Shown here in pieces: positions 35,314 through 43,666 of a stretch of DNA of 64,000 nt (position 1 is the first letter of the stretch; each line of letters starts with the position of its first letter). A program made the position numbers and the translations under genes. A model generated the notes under the pieces. It was not told the DNA's origin. It worked only from the letters and a program-made list of their open reading frames with translations, and searched no databases. The stretch lies in NCBI RefSeq assembly GCF_047302465.1, contig NZ_CP178621.1, forward strand, positions 1,426,001 to 1,490,000. The letters run 5' to 3'. The stretch is from JACMRP01 sp047302465 (lineage in GTDB: Bacteria; Bdellovibrionota; Bdellovibrionia; Bdellovibrionales; Bdellovibrionaceae).

Positions 35314-36237
35314 CTAAAGCTCCTGCAGATTGAAATACAAAACATCGTGGAGTGCTTCCACTTTTTTGTTCTGCTCGTGAAAGCGGAGTTCAGTCGGTTG
35401 TCCAGGTTGGACAATGCGATCAAAGCTTAAGCTCCACTGAACATCGCCGCGAATCTTTTGGATTTGAGTGGGGCCTTGGCATTCATAAGTAACATTCCCA
35501 GCAACTTCTACAACGAGGTTTGTGTCGCTAGCGTTTACTCCTTGAACGGCAGCATAGTGCAAGTTGCTGAAGGTTAGACTTTGCACGGTCATGTTCGCAT
35601 CGGCGCACGGAGCTTGCGCGCGCAACTCTTCGGTCAAGTTCAGCAATTGAAACTCGTCATTCACAAGAATTTGGTTCAGCACGAGCTTGGTTTGAATTTG
35701 TGGCAAGTTGTAAACCGCGAGATTGATAATTTTAACCTCGGCATTCAACCACTGAGAGATCTTGCTTACTAGCATTCCCGCATTAGCACTTGGTTTTTGA
35801 ACTAGCAAAGCATGGGTGAGCAGTAAGAAGGATTCTTGGTAGTCTTGGCGGAAGCTGCCTTCGGTCGTGTGGCGATAGAGCCAATCTTGATTAACAACGA
35901 TGACGGATCCCACTTTTGCTTGTGTTGCAAAGGAAGCGGCTTGACCGTTGCTGCTGATCGGAAATTTGAATTCGGTTTCTTTTTTGAAAAGTACATTGTC
36001 TGCGTTGGATACAAACGCTTTTCGTGTTGCGATTAGATCTGTCGCAGTAGCAAACTCGGCCGCGTTCAAATTCGCGGTTTGTCTGAAGGTTGTCAGATCT
36101 TCGGCGAAGTGATTCCAGATATAGATTAACTGGGACTCGCGGAAGCCCGCACCGTTATTAACAACATCGCCCCCGGCAAAAACCAAAGCAGGCGAGAACA
36201 ACAAAAAAACTGAAAGGAAAAGTGCTCTTGTAGTCAT
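35314..36237 (-). CDS. Exported protein, GGD-type relative of the metalloproteases
   Basis: 307 residues with a signal peptide ending VFA and the mature N-terminus GGDVVNNG. A LLLTHALLVQK segment sits where A and B have LVHEKVHHLG, so the zinc motif is absent. The C-terminal part is beta-rich with two Cys. It is the first gene of the minus-strand set with B and A, its stop touching the TTG of B. It is probably a non-catalytic partner; function unknown. Confidence 0.6.
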   Translation of the reverse strand: MTTRALFLSVFLLFSPALVFAGGDVVNNGAGFRESQLIYIWNHFAEDLTTFRQTANLNAAEFATATDLIATRKAFVSNADNVLFKKETEFKFPISSNGQAASFATQAKVGSVIVVNQDWLYRHTTEGSFRQDYQESFLLLTHALLVQKPSANAGMLVSKISQWLNAEVKIINLAVYNLPQIQTKLVLNQILVNDEFQLLNLTEELRAQAPCADANMTVQSLTFSNLHYAAVQGVNASDTNLVVEVAGNVTYECQGPTQIQKIRGDVQWSLSFDRIVQPGQPTELRFHEQNKKVEALHDVLYFNLQEL

Positions 36238-36283
36238 GAAAAGGGTCTAGCATGAGCTTTTTGGGAAAAGTAGAGAACACGCT

Positions 36284-36320
36284 AGAAAACCCCCAGATTT
36301 TGTCCCTGACGCTGGGGGTT
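36284..36320 (-). terminator. Terminator of the 37431-36346 unit
   Basis: AACCCCCAG (36288-36296) pairs with CTGGGGGTT (36312-36320) around a 15-base loop. On the minus strand TTTTCT follows the stem. It is 26 bases beyond the stop at 36346. Confidence 0.65.
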
Positions 36321-36345
36321 ATGCTGATGTGGGCGTGAAAAAAAG

Positions 36346-37041
36346 TCATTTTGAAAATCTAAAGTTAATTCCTTCACCGAAGCCAGTTACTGGGAAGTTG
36401 CCGATCTCAAAACCCGGAAGCCTCTTCATTTCTACGACTGGTAATGCAAGTGGAGTGATTTTGCTCTTTTTCTTCATCGAGCGGTATTCGTAGACGAATT
36501 TGTCAGTGATTAAAATAATGGAATTGTTCAGGTCCTTACTTTTTTTAAGAGATTCAAATTCTTGTGCTAGAGTCGCGAGGTCGGATGTTTGATTTTTATA
36601 GAGAACTACGTAGGTGACATTGCCTTGCCACTCGCTAAAGTCAGAAGATAGTTCATAGGCACCGTTATTCGACAACGTCCCGGCAAATAGGGTCGGCACC
36701 GTGCTTTTCGATTTTTCTTTTTCAAAAAAATCCCAGTGGCGCTCGCCATACTGTTTTCCTTCAGGAGTGCCTCGGATCGCTTTGTATTTTTCTTCGTTCT
36801 CATACGTGACTAAGGCAATCTCATCTGGAGTATCGCCTTTCATTTGAGTGATGTAGGGTTGATAGGATACTAAGCCTTTTCCAGCCCCCAACGTAACTGT
36901 TTCTTTGAAAAATACATTCAGCCCATTTAGAAATTTATCCGTCGCTAAGGACTCTTTCTTATATCCAATCCAAAATCTATTGTGAGAAGCAAGGGCCGAG
37001 CTTGATGCTAATAAAAGAGATATAAAAATCAGGGATTTCAT
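36346..37041 (-). CDS. Exported protein of unknown function
   Basis: 231 residues with a signal peptide (SLIFISLLLASSSALA) and no Cys in the mature part. Segments such as DEIALVTYENEEKYKAIRGTP suggest an alpha/beta ferredoxin-like repeat, but I cannot name a family. Its ATG follows directly on the TAG of the gene upstream, with AGGAGG in place, so the two form an operon divergent from the LysR gene at 37523. Confidence 0.6.
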   Translation of the reverse strand: MKSLIFISLLLASSSALASHNRFWIGYKKESLATDKFLNGLNVFFKETVTLGAGKGLVSYQPYITQMKGDTPDEIALVTYENEEKYKAIRGTPEGKQYGERHWDFFEKEKSKSTVPTLFAGTLSNNGAYELSSDFSEWQGNVTYVVLYKNQTSDLATLAQEFESLKKSKDLNNSIILITDKFVYEYRSMKKKSKITPLALPVVEMKRLPGFEIGNFPVTGFGEGINFRFSK

Positions 37042-37431
37042 CTATTCCTCCTGTTGGCATTTCAAACTGCGAAATCCTTCTTTAAAGGTACCGTCTGCGG
37101 CCTTGTACGTAAAACTATAGCCGACATTATCCATGTCTTCCATATTAATGTAGATTCTCTTGCTTTTGAACGTCATGGCTCCTTGAACATCAATGAATAG
37201 CAGTCGATCTGTATAGATAGTTTCTTCATGAGTATCGCAACCCCATCTAGACTTGCATGAGTTCGGATCCTCAAGGACTGTCTTTGTGACGGTCAGCTGA
37301 TAGTATTCGTAGTCGGTCGAACTAAGAGTATAAGTGTAATTGGTGTTGGTCTGATCCAGACATGAAATCGTATCCGCAGCAAAAGCATTGGCTGCTAAAA
37401 GTAATGAGAAAAGTGTAAAAAGTAGTTTCAT
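37042..37431 (-). CDS. Small exported protein
   Basis: 129 residues with a signal peptide ending NAFA and four Cys in the mature part (SCLDQ, NSCKS, WGCD, LKCQ), probably two disulfides. AGGAGG precedes the ATG. It is the first gene of a two-gene unit and divergent from the LysR regulator 91 bases away, which is the usual geometry for a LysR target. Function unknown. Confidence 0.65.
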   Translation of the reverse strand: MKLLFTLFSLLLAANAFAADTISCLDQTNTNYTYTLSSTDYEYYQLTVTKTVLEDPNSCKSRWGCDTHEETIYTDRLLFIDVQGAMTFKSKRIYINMEDMDNVGYSFTYKAADGTFKEGFRSLKCQQEE

Positions 37432-37482
37432 AGGGCCTCCTGGTGGAGGCGTTATAGCAAATTCCTATCAATTATTAAAATT

Positions 37483-37512
37483 ATTTGATTTTATCAAAAT
37501 GATCATGATATT
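37483..37512 (+). promoter_or_regulatory. LysR-type site and promoter of the LysR gene
   Basis: TTGATTTTATCAA (37485-37497) is an inverted repeat of the T-N11-A type bound by LysR proteins. It overlaps a -35 (TTGATT 37485-37490); GATATT at 37507-37512 is a -10 after 16 bases. It lies in the 91-base divergent region shared with the gene at 37042. Confidence 0.5.
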
Positions 37513-37522
37513 TGATTGATCT

Positions 37523-38398
37523 ATGAATTTAGACACAGCCTGCTTTAAAGCCTTTCAGTGCGCCGCCGAGGTATTAAACTTTACAGAGGCTGCACGTCTT
37601 GCTGGGATGACCCAGTCAGGGGTCAGTCAACATATCTCTAAACTCGAGGCCGAGCTTGGAGATGAGCTATTTTACAGAGTTGGCAAAAAGGTGATTCTGA
37701 CGGACTCTGGTAAGAAATTGCTAGAGTTTATTGAGAAGTACAATGATGCCATTCAGGGCTTATCTGAAAGCATCCAAGGTGGTAAAGAGGCGCTGACTGG
37801 AAAAGTACGCTATGCAATGCCCGAAAGCTGTTTGCTGAGCCCGCATTTCTCAATCCTACTAAAAGAAAAGCATTCGAAGTTTTCTTCAATACAGCTAGAA
37901 GTCGATTTGTGTGCATCCGACGCGGTCATCGAGAATGTATTAAGTAATACCGTCGATTTTGGCTTTGTGACGAAGAAGACCCCCAATGAAAATCTGATAT
38001 ATACAGAGTTTTGTGACGAAGAATACGTGCTGACCTCTTCAAAAAACGAGAATGTCAGCCAGCGTGACTTACACGACCACCAGTGGGTTCACTATCCTGG
38101 TCACGAAGTTCTCTTAGAGAAGTGGTCGAGTCATCATAAAATAAAAAATGAAGATGCGTTCAGTTTCCATGGGAAAACAAATAGCATGCATGCGGCATTG
38201 ACGATGGTAGCCCATGGCTTAGGTATTGCCATTTTCCCAAGCCATTGCGTGGAAACGTCAGATCTTAAGGCTAAATTAAGAACTCACTCTATAGATTCCA
38301 AGAAATGTAAGAATACGATTTATATAGTCACATTGAACTCAAAATCACATCCTAAGCGAGTACAAAAGGTCGTCGAGACATTCCTTCGTATGAAGTGA
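37523..38398 (+). CDS. LysR-family transcriptional regulator
   Basis: 291 residues. The N-terminal winged HTH (LNFTEAARLAGMTQSGVSQHISKLEAELGDELFYR) covers about 18-55. The rest is the periplasmic-binding-like effector domain with GKVRYAMPES, DFGFVTKK and VAHGLGIAIFPSH. The effector is unknown. No ribosome binding site is visible before the ATG, which lies 11 bases after a -10. It is likely to control itself and the divergent exported-protein genes. Confidence 0.92.
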   Translation: MNLDTACFKAFQCAAEVLNFTEAARLAGMTQSGVSQHISKLEAELGDELFYRVGKKVILTDSGKKLLEFIEKYNDAIQGLSESIQGGKEALTGKVRYAMPESCLLSPHFSILLKEKHSKFSSIQLEVDLCASDAVIENVLSNTVDFGFVTKKTPNENLIYTEFCDEEYVLTSSKNENVSQRDLHDHQWVHYPGHEVLLEKWSSHHKIKNEDAFSFHGKTNSMHAALTMVAHGLGIAIFPSHCVETSDLKAKLRTHSIDSKKCKNTIYIVTLNSKSHPKRVQKVVETFLRMK

Positions 38399-38552
38399 CA
38401 TAATGCAGGGGTTCATTTTAACGAACAGTGGCGTTTCTTTCGGAGCGCCGTAATAATTTTTTACTATTTAATGCCATTGGTAAATTTAAATTATTAGCCA
38501 AGCTCCGTCAGAGTGAATATAACCCAAGATCTGAAAGAATCTTGGGGGCACT

Positions 38553-39725
38553 ATGCTTTTAAAAACTGTTAAGGCTTTGGCCTTCTCTGTGATTTTACTT
38601 TGCGAAGTGGGGGTTGCAGCCACCGAGTCTTTGGGTCCTGGAGTTACAGGGGGCGGGGACAGTTGTAAGCAACAGATGTCTCGTAGCTTCAGTCTTTTAA
38701 CGAAGCTCTTTCAAAATGGTAAAATTGACCTTTCAAACATGGGAGTTGGTCGCTCTCACGCACTTTCGATTTTATCTAAAGTAAAATTTAAGTATTCCAA
38801 AAATCTTACTAAAGGCGGAGTTCCTGTCGAGATGCTGAACGTCTTTGGCGATAATATCATCATTGTTGATAGAAAAATCTGTCACTCCTACAGAGAGCCT
38901 CTTGGAACCTTCACTCCGCTCTTACTTCATGAAGTGATTCGATTGATGGGACTTGATGATGGGTCTGATTATAAGATCTCCAACCAGTTTCAGAAAACGA
39001 TTCGCCTTGCTGTAACAAAAGAGCTAGGGGCTACTCCTGGCTTTTTGCTTATAGACGGTTCTGCGACTGCGGGTGAGGGAGTGTTTGCCCTTGGTTGGGG
39101 GTTTGATTCGCTCGAGTTCAATTTAGATGAACTTTTGGATCTGCCGATCGATGCTCAGTATGTCTTTGTTGATAAGAACAAAAAGCATCTCGTGAATTAC
39201 TTAGTGTATTTGCCAACAATGAGAACCTTGGCTGTTCTAAGAGAAAAAGAGAAGCCATATCCGGCGATTTACTCTTTGTACAATATCACGCCATGGGGAC
39301 CACATCTCGAGCTTAAATATGCTTGGGATACGGTCATCACTGTGGGGACATCCGAGGACCCACAAAAATCACCTTTAAGATATGTCGAGGGGATTTTCGC
39401 CTTACACCAACGCGAAGAAGAGCCCGTCGAGCTGATTGCCGCTTGCCAAGTTGATTGTGACAAGCTTGTACGCGAAGCGGTTTTTAAAGTGTTGAATAGT
39501 GAGCAAAAGAAAATCGTTTCCTCTTACCCAAAACACTTTGTGAATATCGAGACAAATAGCGCAAGTGATGCTGCTGCACCTTTTTGGGTATTTTTAGAGG
39601 CGTATGATCCTCAAGGTACATTCGCTCAGCGAAAAGTCTTTAAGGCCGATTTAAATGTCATCTATGACAAGAAAGCCGATAAGTTCACTTTTGAAGTGGG
39701 CCCAGCTATTCTTTCTAAGGACTAG
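38553..39725 (+). CDS. Exported GGGD protein with degenerate HExxH motif
   Basis: 390 residues with a signal peptide and GVTGGGDSCKQQ at about 30-41. LLLHEVIRLMGLDDGSDY matches the HExxHxxGxxD block of genes 31539 and 33442, but His130 is replaced by Arg (His126, Glu127, Arg130, Gly133, Asp136), so zinc catalysis is doubtful. The C-terminal half (about 170-390) is beta-rich and unassigned. It ends inside the convergent TIGR02147 gene with an 11-base overlap. Probably a structural or binding relative of the putative metalloproteases. Confidence 0.6.
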   Translation: MLLKTVKALAFSVILLCEVGVAATESLGPGVTGGGDSCKQQMSRSFSLLTKLFQNGKIDLSNMGVGRSHALSILSKVKFKYSKNLTKGGVPVEMLNVFGDNIIIVDRKICHSYREPLGTFTPLLLHEVIRLMGLDDGSDYKISNQFQKTIRLAVTKELGATPGFLLIDGSATAGEGVFALGWGFDSLEFNLDELLDLPIDAQYVFVDKNKKHLVNYLVYLPTMRTLAVLREKEKPYPAIYSLYNITPWGPHLELKYAWDTVITVGTSEDPQKSPLRYVEGIFALHQREEEPVELIAACQVDCDKLVREAVFKVLNSEQKKIVSSYPKHFVNIETNSASDAAAPFWVFLEAYDPQGTFAQRKVFKADLNVIYDKKADKFTFEVGPAILSKD

Positions 39726-40527
39726 TGACATTAAATAAATCCACATTCAGGCAAACAAGCGTTTCTTCTTTAGAGCGAGACGCTTGTTCGTTGTATTCTT
39801 TGATCACTTTCAAAATCTTGCTTCGCGCTTTTTCGGCATCTGAATTGGTCATTGAATAGACGCTTGTAAAGTGAACGGATGTTTCGTCATTGATTTTTGA
39901 GTTTTCGACAGCTTGCTCGCGCCAATTTCTTTGGTGCAGGCGAGTGATCGGAGAGCCCGCAGGAAGATGGACATTGCCCGAAGACCAGCGGTAGCCGTCT
40001 TTGACTTTTCCAACCAAGCCCCAGCCAACAAGTTTATCTATAAAAAACTGCGCTTCTCGCGGAGTCAGGTGCAATGCCTTTGCGATCTTTCGAAGCGTGC
40101 GAAACTCCGGAATGCTCGTTAATAAGTGAACAGCACAATACTCCCAACTGGAAAAATACTCGGTCGCTATCTCTTGGGCTAACACAGGCGGATTTCTTTT
40201 AAGCTTGTTTTTCAGCTGTTCGGAATCTTTTTTCATCATCAAGCCTTTTTCTTCTAAATAGGCTTGATACTGGGGTGAGCCCGCTCGTTCTATTTCGATC
40301 AGATTTAAGAAGTAATTCATTCCGGTATCATCAAGTCCCAAGTGCTTTGCCAATCTAAAACCTTGCTCACGGCTTAAGTGAGCTTTTTCAGCAAGGACGT
40401 TCGAGATATAGGGCCTTTGCACGTGTGCAGCATCTGCAAGTTCTTTCACTGTCAGTGGAGAGTCGGCACGTTTTGTCAGATCACGTAGGTATTGGGTGTA
40501 CTGATTGTATTCATAGATATCAAGCAT
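39715..40527 (-). CDS. TIGR02147-family regulator 2
   Basis: 270 residues. The N-terminal HTH (LTVKELADAAHVQRPYISNVLAEKAHLS) is clear, then the winged helix LRKIAKALHLTPREAQFFIDKLVGWGLV, the helical region, and the C-terminal VCLNVDLFNVT in place of the usual LFPL motif. GAGGTAAG lies upstream of the ATG. It is convergent with the GGGD gene at 38553, with overlapping ends. Confidence 0.87.
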   Translation of the reverse strand: MLDIYEYNQYTQYLRDLTKRADSPLTVKELADAAHVQRPYISNVLAEKAHLSREQGFRLAKHLGLDDTGMNYFLNLIEIERAGSPQYQAYLEEKGLMMKKDSEQLKNKLKRNPPVLAQEIATEYFSSWEYCAVHLLTSIPEFRTLRKIAKALHLTPREAQFFIDKLVGWGLVGKVKDGYRWSSGNVHLPAGSPITRLHQRNWREQAVENSKINDETSVHFTSVYSMTNSDAEKARSKILKVIKEYNEQASRSKEETLVCLNVDLFNVTSP

Positions 40528-40646
40528 AGTAACTATTACTTACCTCATGGCGAAATATTTAATATCTAATAACTCACACTCTCGGGCGAGTCCAATATAT
40601 AAAACGTCATAGACACAAATAAGAACCTTCATTTCCAGGAGTCTCG

Positions 40647-41183
40647 ATGAAAAAGATATTAATTGTATTGCTAACTGCATTGTCCATGCCCGCATTAGCG
40701 GGATCTTCTAGTATTACGTGCACTACAGACAATAAAGATATCGAAATAAATATGACTAACAGCGAAGAGCCACGCATTAAATTTTATACGACGTCTGATA
40801 GTCAGCCTGTCATTTATGACTATCCACTAAATTTGATGCCGGACCTCAGTTGGAGCAAGTCAAAGAATGCCATCATCGCAATTCCATTTGCGGATCGGAC
40901 TTACCTTTCTAAATCTCGTCAAACACTGCGTCTGATCCACAAAGATGGCACATGGTGTGACGGCAGACAGCGTTGGGATGAAACCTATGCACAACGCTTT
41001 GTTCTGACAGCAAAGGCTGGAGCACCACTTCTGCGATTAGCTCCAACCACGCTTGGAAAATACATGACTCGTGACATGTATCTTGTCACCGCGCTCACAT
41101 GTCACAGTAAGGGCGTGACGAGTACGGGCGGGTGCTATCATCAGGACGGTGATATTGAGACTTGGATTGATGATGGGGAATAA
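40647..41183 (+). CDS. Exported protein of unknown function
   Basis: 178 residues with a signal peptide (ILIVLLTALSMPALA) and four Cys in the mature part. It is beta-rich with many polar residues. AGGAG precedes the ATG. Family unknown. It is the first of several short single-gene units for exported proteins between 40.6 and 42.5 kb. Confidence 0.6.
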   Translation: MKKILIVLLTALSMPALAGSSSITCTTDNKDIEINMTNSEEPRIKFYTTSDSQPVIYDYPLNLMPDLSWSKSKNAIIAIPFADRTYLSKSRQTLRLIHKDGTWCDGRQRWDETYAQRFVLTAKAGAPLLRLAPTTLGKYMTRDMYLVTALTCHSKGVTSTGGCYHQDGDIETWIDDGE

Positions 41184-41246
41184 AAACTGTTCGCTTCTTA
41201 ACACTTTAATATCGAATTGCCATTTTCTCATCCGTCTGGAGGACTT

Positions 41247-41561
41247 ATGAAAGTTTTTATTTTGCTTGTTTCTCTATTTGCATCAACCGTTTCCTTTGCC
41301 AGCCAGGCTAGGCTGATGGACTTAGTAGTAAGTGCTAGCAATGAATTTAAGGCTTCTTATGATTGTTCGCTAGCAGGTAGTCCTGAGCAAGCGGAGGATT
41401 TTTGTGTGGGAGCTTCTATGAGAGACGCCTACTACACTTGCTTACAACAGCGTTGCGAACACTGCGCAATAAAATCAATTCAGTCAAAAACAATTTATAA
41501 GGGTGAGTACAAAACTTACGCAGAAGCTACGGTTGTACTGCAAGGTCTCCGCTGTAAATAA
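41247..41561 (+). CDS. Small exported Cys-rich protein
   Basis: 104 residues from ATG 41247, with GGAGG six bases upstream and the signal peptide VFILLVSLFASTVSFA. Seven Cys remain, several in a CLQQRCEHC cluster. It is helical in the first half. Function unknown. The longer frame from 41217 adds ten residues before the signal peptide and was rejected. Confidence 0.6.
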   Translation: MKVFILLVSLFASTVSFASQARLMDLVVSASNEFKASYDCSLAGSPEQAEDFCVGASMRDAYYTCLQQRCEHCAIKSIQSKTIYKGEYKTYAEATVVLQGLRCK

Positions 41562-41597
41562 TATTGTCACGACTACACAAGGCAGGAAACTGGGGGC

Positions 41598-42020
41598 TTA
41601 CTTGCGAGTGCAAAGGCCCACATTCCAAGTTTTACGTTGGATCTGGTCTTCTGTGCAGCGAATTTCTCCATGGCCGTTTTGGTCCAAGTTAAATGTCATC
41701 ACGGTTCTGTCGGCATTGCAGCTGACCGCGATAAGGCTGCTTGTTTCCGTGATTTTGCAGTCTTTGTCGGTGTCCACTTGTCGAAAGCAGACTTGAAACG
41801 GGGTTGCAATCTCGTCCTTGATTCCAATACTACACATTGATTCCCCGTTGGCATCAGGAGGGCTGCAGCTGTGCTGACTGATCGATACCAGCACGCGTGG
41901 CCAAGAAGAGACTCGGGTGTACTCTGTTGTTTCAGGCGAAACCTGATTGACGCAGTCAAAATCAATCGCGTGAGCAAGTTGAGCACTCAATACAAAAACG
42001 AAAGATGTAATCCATTTCAT
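41598..42020 (-). CDS. Small exported Cys-rich protein
   Basis: 140 residues with a signal peptide ending AHA-IDF and eight Cys in the mature part, suggesting several disulfides. It is convergent with the gene at 41247. GGAGG lies upstream. Family unknown. Confidence 0.6.
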   Translation of the reverse strand: MKWITSFVFVLSAQLAHAIDFDCVNQVSPETTEYTRVSSWPRVLVSISQHSCSPPDANGESMCSIGIKDEIATPFQVCFRQVDTDKDCKITETSSLIAVSCNADRTVMTFNLDQNGHGEIRCTEDQIQRKTWNVGLCTRK

Positions 42021-42158
42021 CGTGGCCTCCGAGTTTATTTATTATCAAATCTCAGCAGTGCTCGTTATGAGTTGCAAGAGAATGATTTCGGCAAAGGTCA
42101 AAAAGCGTCCCAAAAATTTTGGACCACCTGAAAAAGGCACTGTCGCGATAAATAGTTC

Positions 42159-42503
42159 TTACTGAACGGTTCCCGGAGAAGCGCAAGTTTCGACAGCACT
42201 TTTTTTCTCGTAAAGTGAAATCGCATCACCGTTGGCATTGCAACAAATGAACCTCTCATTTTTTAGGGCATTATTTGAATCCATAAGACCAGTCCATCTG
42301 CAGGATCTGTAATTTCCAGAAACTGCGCCACAAGAGCCAGTTTCCAAAGAAGTGCCGCCGGATTTTTCTGGTTGTGCTGAGCATGTTGCCGTTCCGTTGC
42401 CGCATTTAATAGTAGTCATGCAAGAAGCATTAATTGAAGCCGCAGCTGACGTCAGAGAGAAGAAAAGTATTAAGATTGATAAAGAGCACACGATAGTTTT
42501 CAT
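42159..42503 (-). CDS. Small exported Cys-rich protein
   Basis: 114 residues with a signal peptide (ILILFFSLTSAAAS) and eight Cys in the mature ~90 residues (CMTTIKCGNGTATC, SCGAV, SCRW, FICC and TC). It is probably a compact disulfide-rich domain of unknown role. A GGGGTGGG run lies before the ATG. Single-gene unit. Confidence 0.6.
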   Translation of the reverse strand: MKTIVCSLSILILFFSLTSAAASINASCMTTIKCGNGTATCSAQPEKSGGTSLETGSCGAVSGNYRSCRWTGLMDSNNALKNERFICCNANGDAISLYEKKSAVETCASPGTVQ

Positions 42504-42625
42504 AAACCCACCCCATTCGTAGTAAGATTTAGGTTTGCCTGAAGAACAGAGTCAATTCTTGAAAGTTACCGACGAAAAGAAACGCACCCTAAGGGTGTAG
42601 GGGGATCGAGCAGTGTTTGTAATTA

Positions 42626-42682
42626 CTATTCTAGGTGATTACGGCCACGTTGACGCGCGTTGTGGTCGCAGCGCCCAGTGGA
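42626..42682 (-). pseudogene. Orphan C-terminal tail of an M14 carboxypeptidase gene
   Basis: In the right frame the minus strand encodes TGRCDHNARQRGRNHLE followed by a stop. The intact M14 gene at 45950 ends TGRCDHNVRKRGRTHLE and a stop: 14 of 17 residues agree and the DNA is nearly identical over ~35 bases. Here the tail starts within the stop codon area of the AraC-family gene and has no body. It is best read as a remnant, or as one arm of a direct repeat. Confidence 0.75.
42633..42676. repeat. Direct repeat, left copy
   Basis: CTAGGTG, CCACGTT and CGTTGTGGTCGCAGCGCCC (42658-42676) recur in the same order and spacing at 45955-46000, with a handful of mismatches. The two copies flank a 3.3-kb segment holding the AraC regulator, aspartic protease and hydrolase genes. 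Confidence 0.75.
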
Positions 42683-42684
42683 TG

Positions 42685-43524
42685 TCACTGTTGCTTGCGG
42701 AAGTTGCGAGGAGACAGCCCCGTTGAGTTTTTAAAAGCTTTATTGAAGGTCGAGAGGTCGCGAAAACCAAGATCGTTGGCGATAGAGATAATGGATTTTG
42801 GTGTAAGCAAAAGCTGTTGTTTTGCGATCTCCATTTTCATTTTATTTAAATATTTAGCCGGAGAAGTTCCCGTTTCTTGGGTAAAACTTCGAATCATATG
42901 AAATTTGCTTAAGCCGACTTCGCGCGCAAGAGTATCCATGCTGAAATCTGGATCGTCTAAGTGCTCGCGCAGAATTACTTTTGTCCGATCTCGATGAGAG
43001 GGGAAGTGTCCCGAGGATAAGCCCCTATGCACTTTATCCGAGAACCTGTGCTTATATTTTGTCAAAACCAACGTCATGATTTCTGAGGCCAAGCAGTCTA
43101 TGGAAAACTCTGTGGCTGGGATGTCCTCTTCATGAAGAGCCGCAAGGGATCGCAGAAGATTCTGCAACTTCAAGTCGCCGCTGATTTCATAGTTATCGAA
43201 TAACAATTCGGTCGCATTAATGCCTATAGGTTTGCAGAAGTCGGTTACGAACTGACTGCCAAAGACAAGGGACTTCAGATGAGTATTGGTCTGTTGAAAG
43301 ACTTCGACATGCTCTTCAGTGCCGTTAAAGACTAAGACCGCTTGTGGATCGACTTTGCGTGCTTTGCCATCACGGTAAACTTCTTTAGCAGGATAAGGGG
43401 GCATCAAAAATTCAAGGCCGGGCATGGTGCAGACAAGCTTACCCGAGAAGTCCGTCATGACAGCATCCATGGCTATGCAAGTCTCTGACTTCTTTTTGAT
43501 ATTTAGCTTTAACGGATTCGTCAC
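42685..43524 (-). CDS. AraC-family transcriptional regulator
   Basis: 279 residues from GTG 43524, chosen because GGGAAGG lies six bases upstream and a good promoter just ahead would exclude the longer TTG start at 43605. The C-terminal ~100 residues hold two HTH motifs (FSMDTLAREVGLSKFHMIRSFTQETG and SIISIANDLGFRDLSTFNKAFKNSTGLSPRNFRK). The N-terminal ~150 residues are a cupin-like sensor. It is divergent from the aspartic protease gene at 43667 and is its likely regulator. Confidence 0.9.
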   Translation of the reverse strand: MTNPLKLNIKKKSETCIAMDAVMTDFSGKLVCTMPGLEFLMPPYPAKEVYRDGKARKVDPQAVLVFNGTEEHVEVFQQTNTHLKSLVFGSQFVTDFCKPIGINATELLFDNYEISGDLKLQNLLRSLAALHEEDIPATEFSIDCLASEIMTLVLTKYKHRFSDKVHRGLSSGHFPSHRDRTKVILREHLDDPDFSMDTLAREVGLSKFHMIRSFTQETGTSPAKYLNKMKMEIAKQQLLLTPKSIISIANDLGFRDLSTFNKAFKNSTGLSPRNFRKQQ

Positions 43525-43549
43525 AAAAAGCCTTCCCTCACGTTTTTGG

Positions 43550-43578
43550 AAGGTATTTGTGACCTTTAATTTTGTCAA
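43550..43578 (-). promoter_or_regulatory. Sigma-70-type promoter of the AraC gene
   Basis: On the minus strand TTGACA (43573-43578) is followed by 17 bases and TACCTT (43550-43555). Transcription would start near 43543, leaving a short leader with a ribosome binding site before GTG 43524. Confidence 0.6.
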
Positions 43579-43666
43579 CGCATCCGAGATAGCGAAAAAC
43601 AGCAATATATTCCCAGTAAAGCTCCGTCGTAAGCATTAAGATCTCGCGGTCTTTGGGGGGCACTTC

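Noticed and set aside
43525..43605. 27-residue extension of the AraC protein from a TTG codon
   Set aside because: A TTGACA-N17-TACCTT promoter lies inside this stretch and GTG 43524 has a good ribosome binding site.
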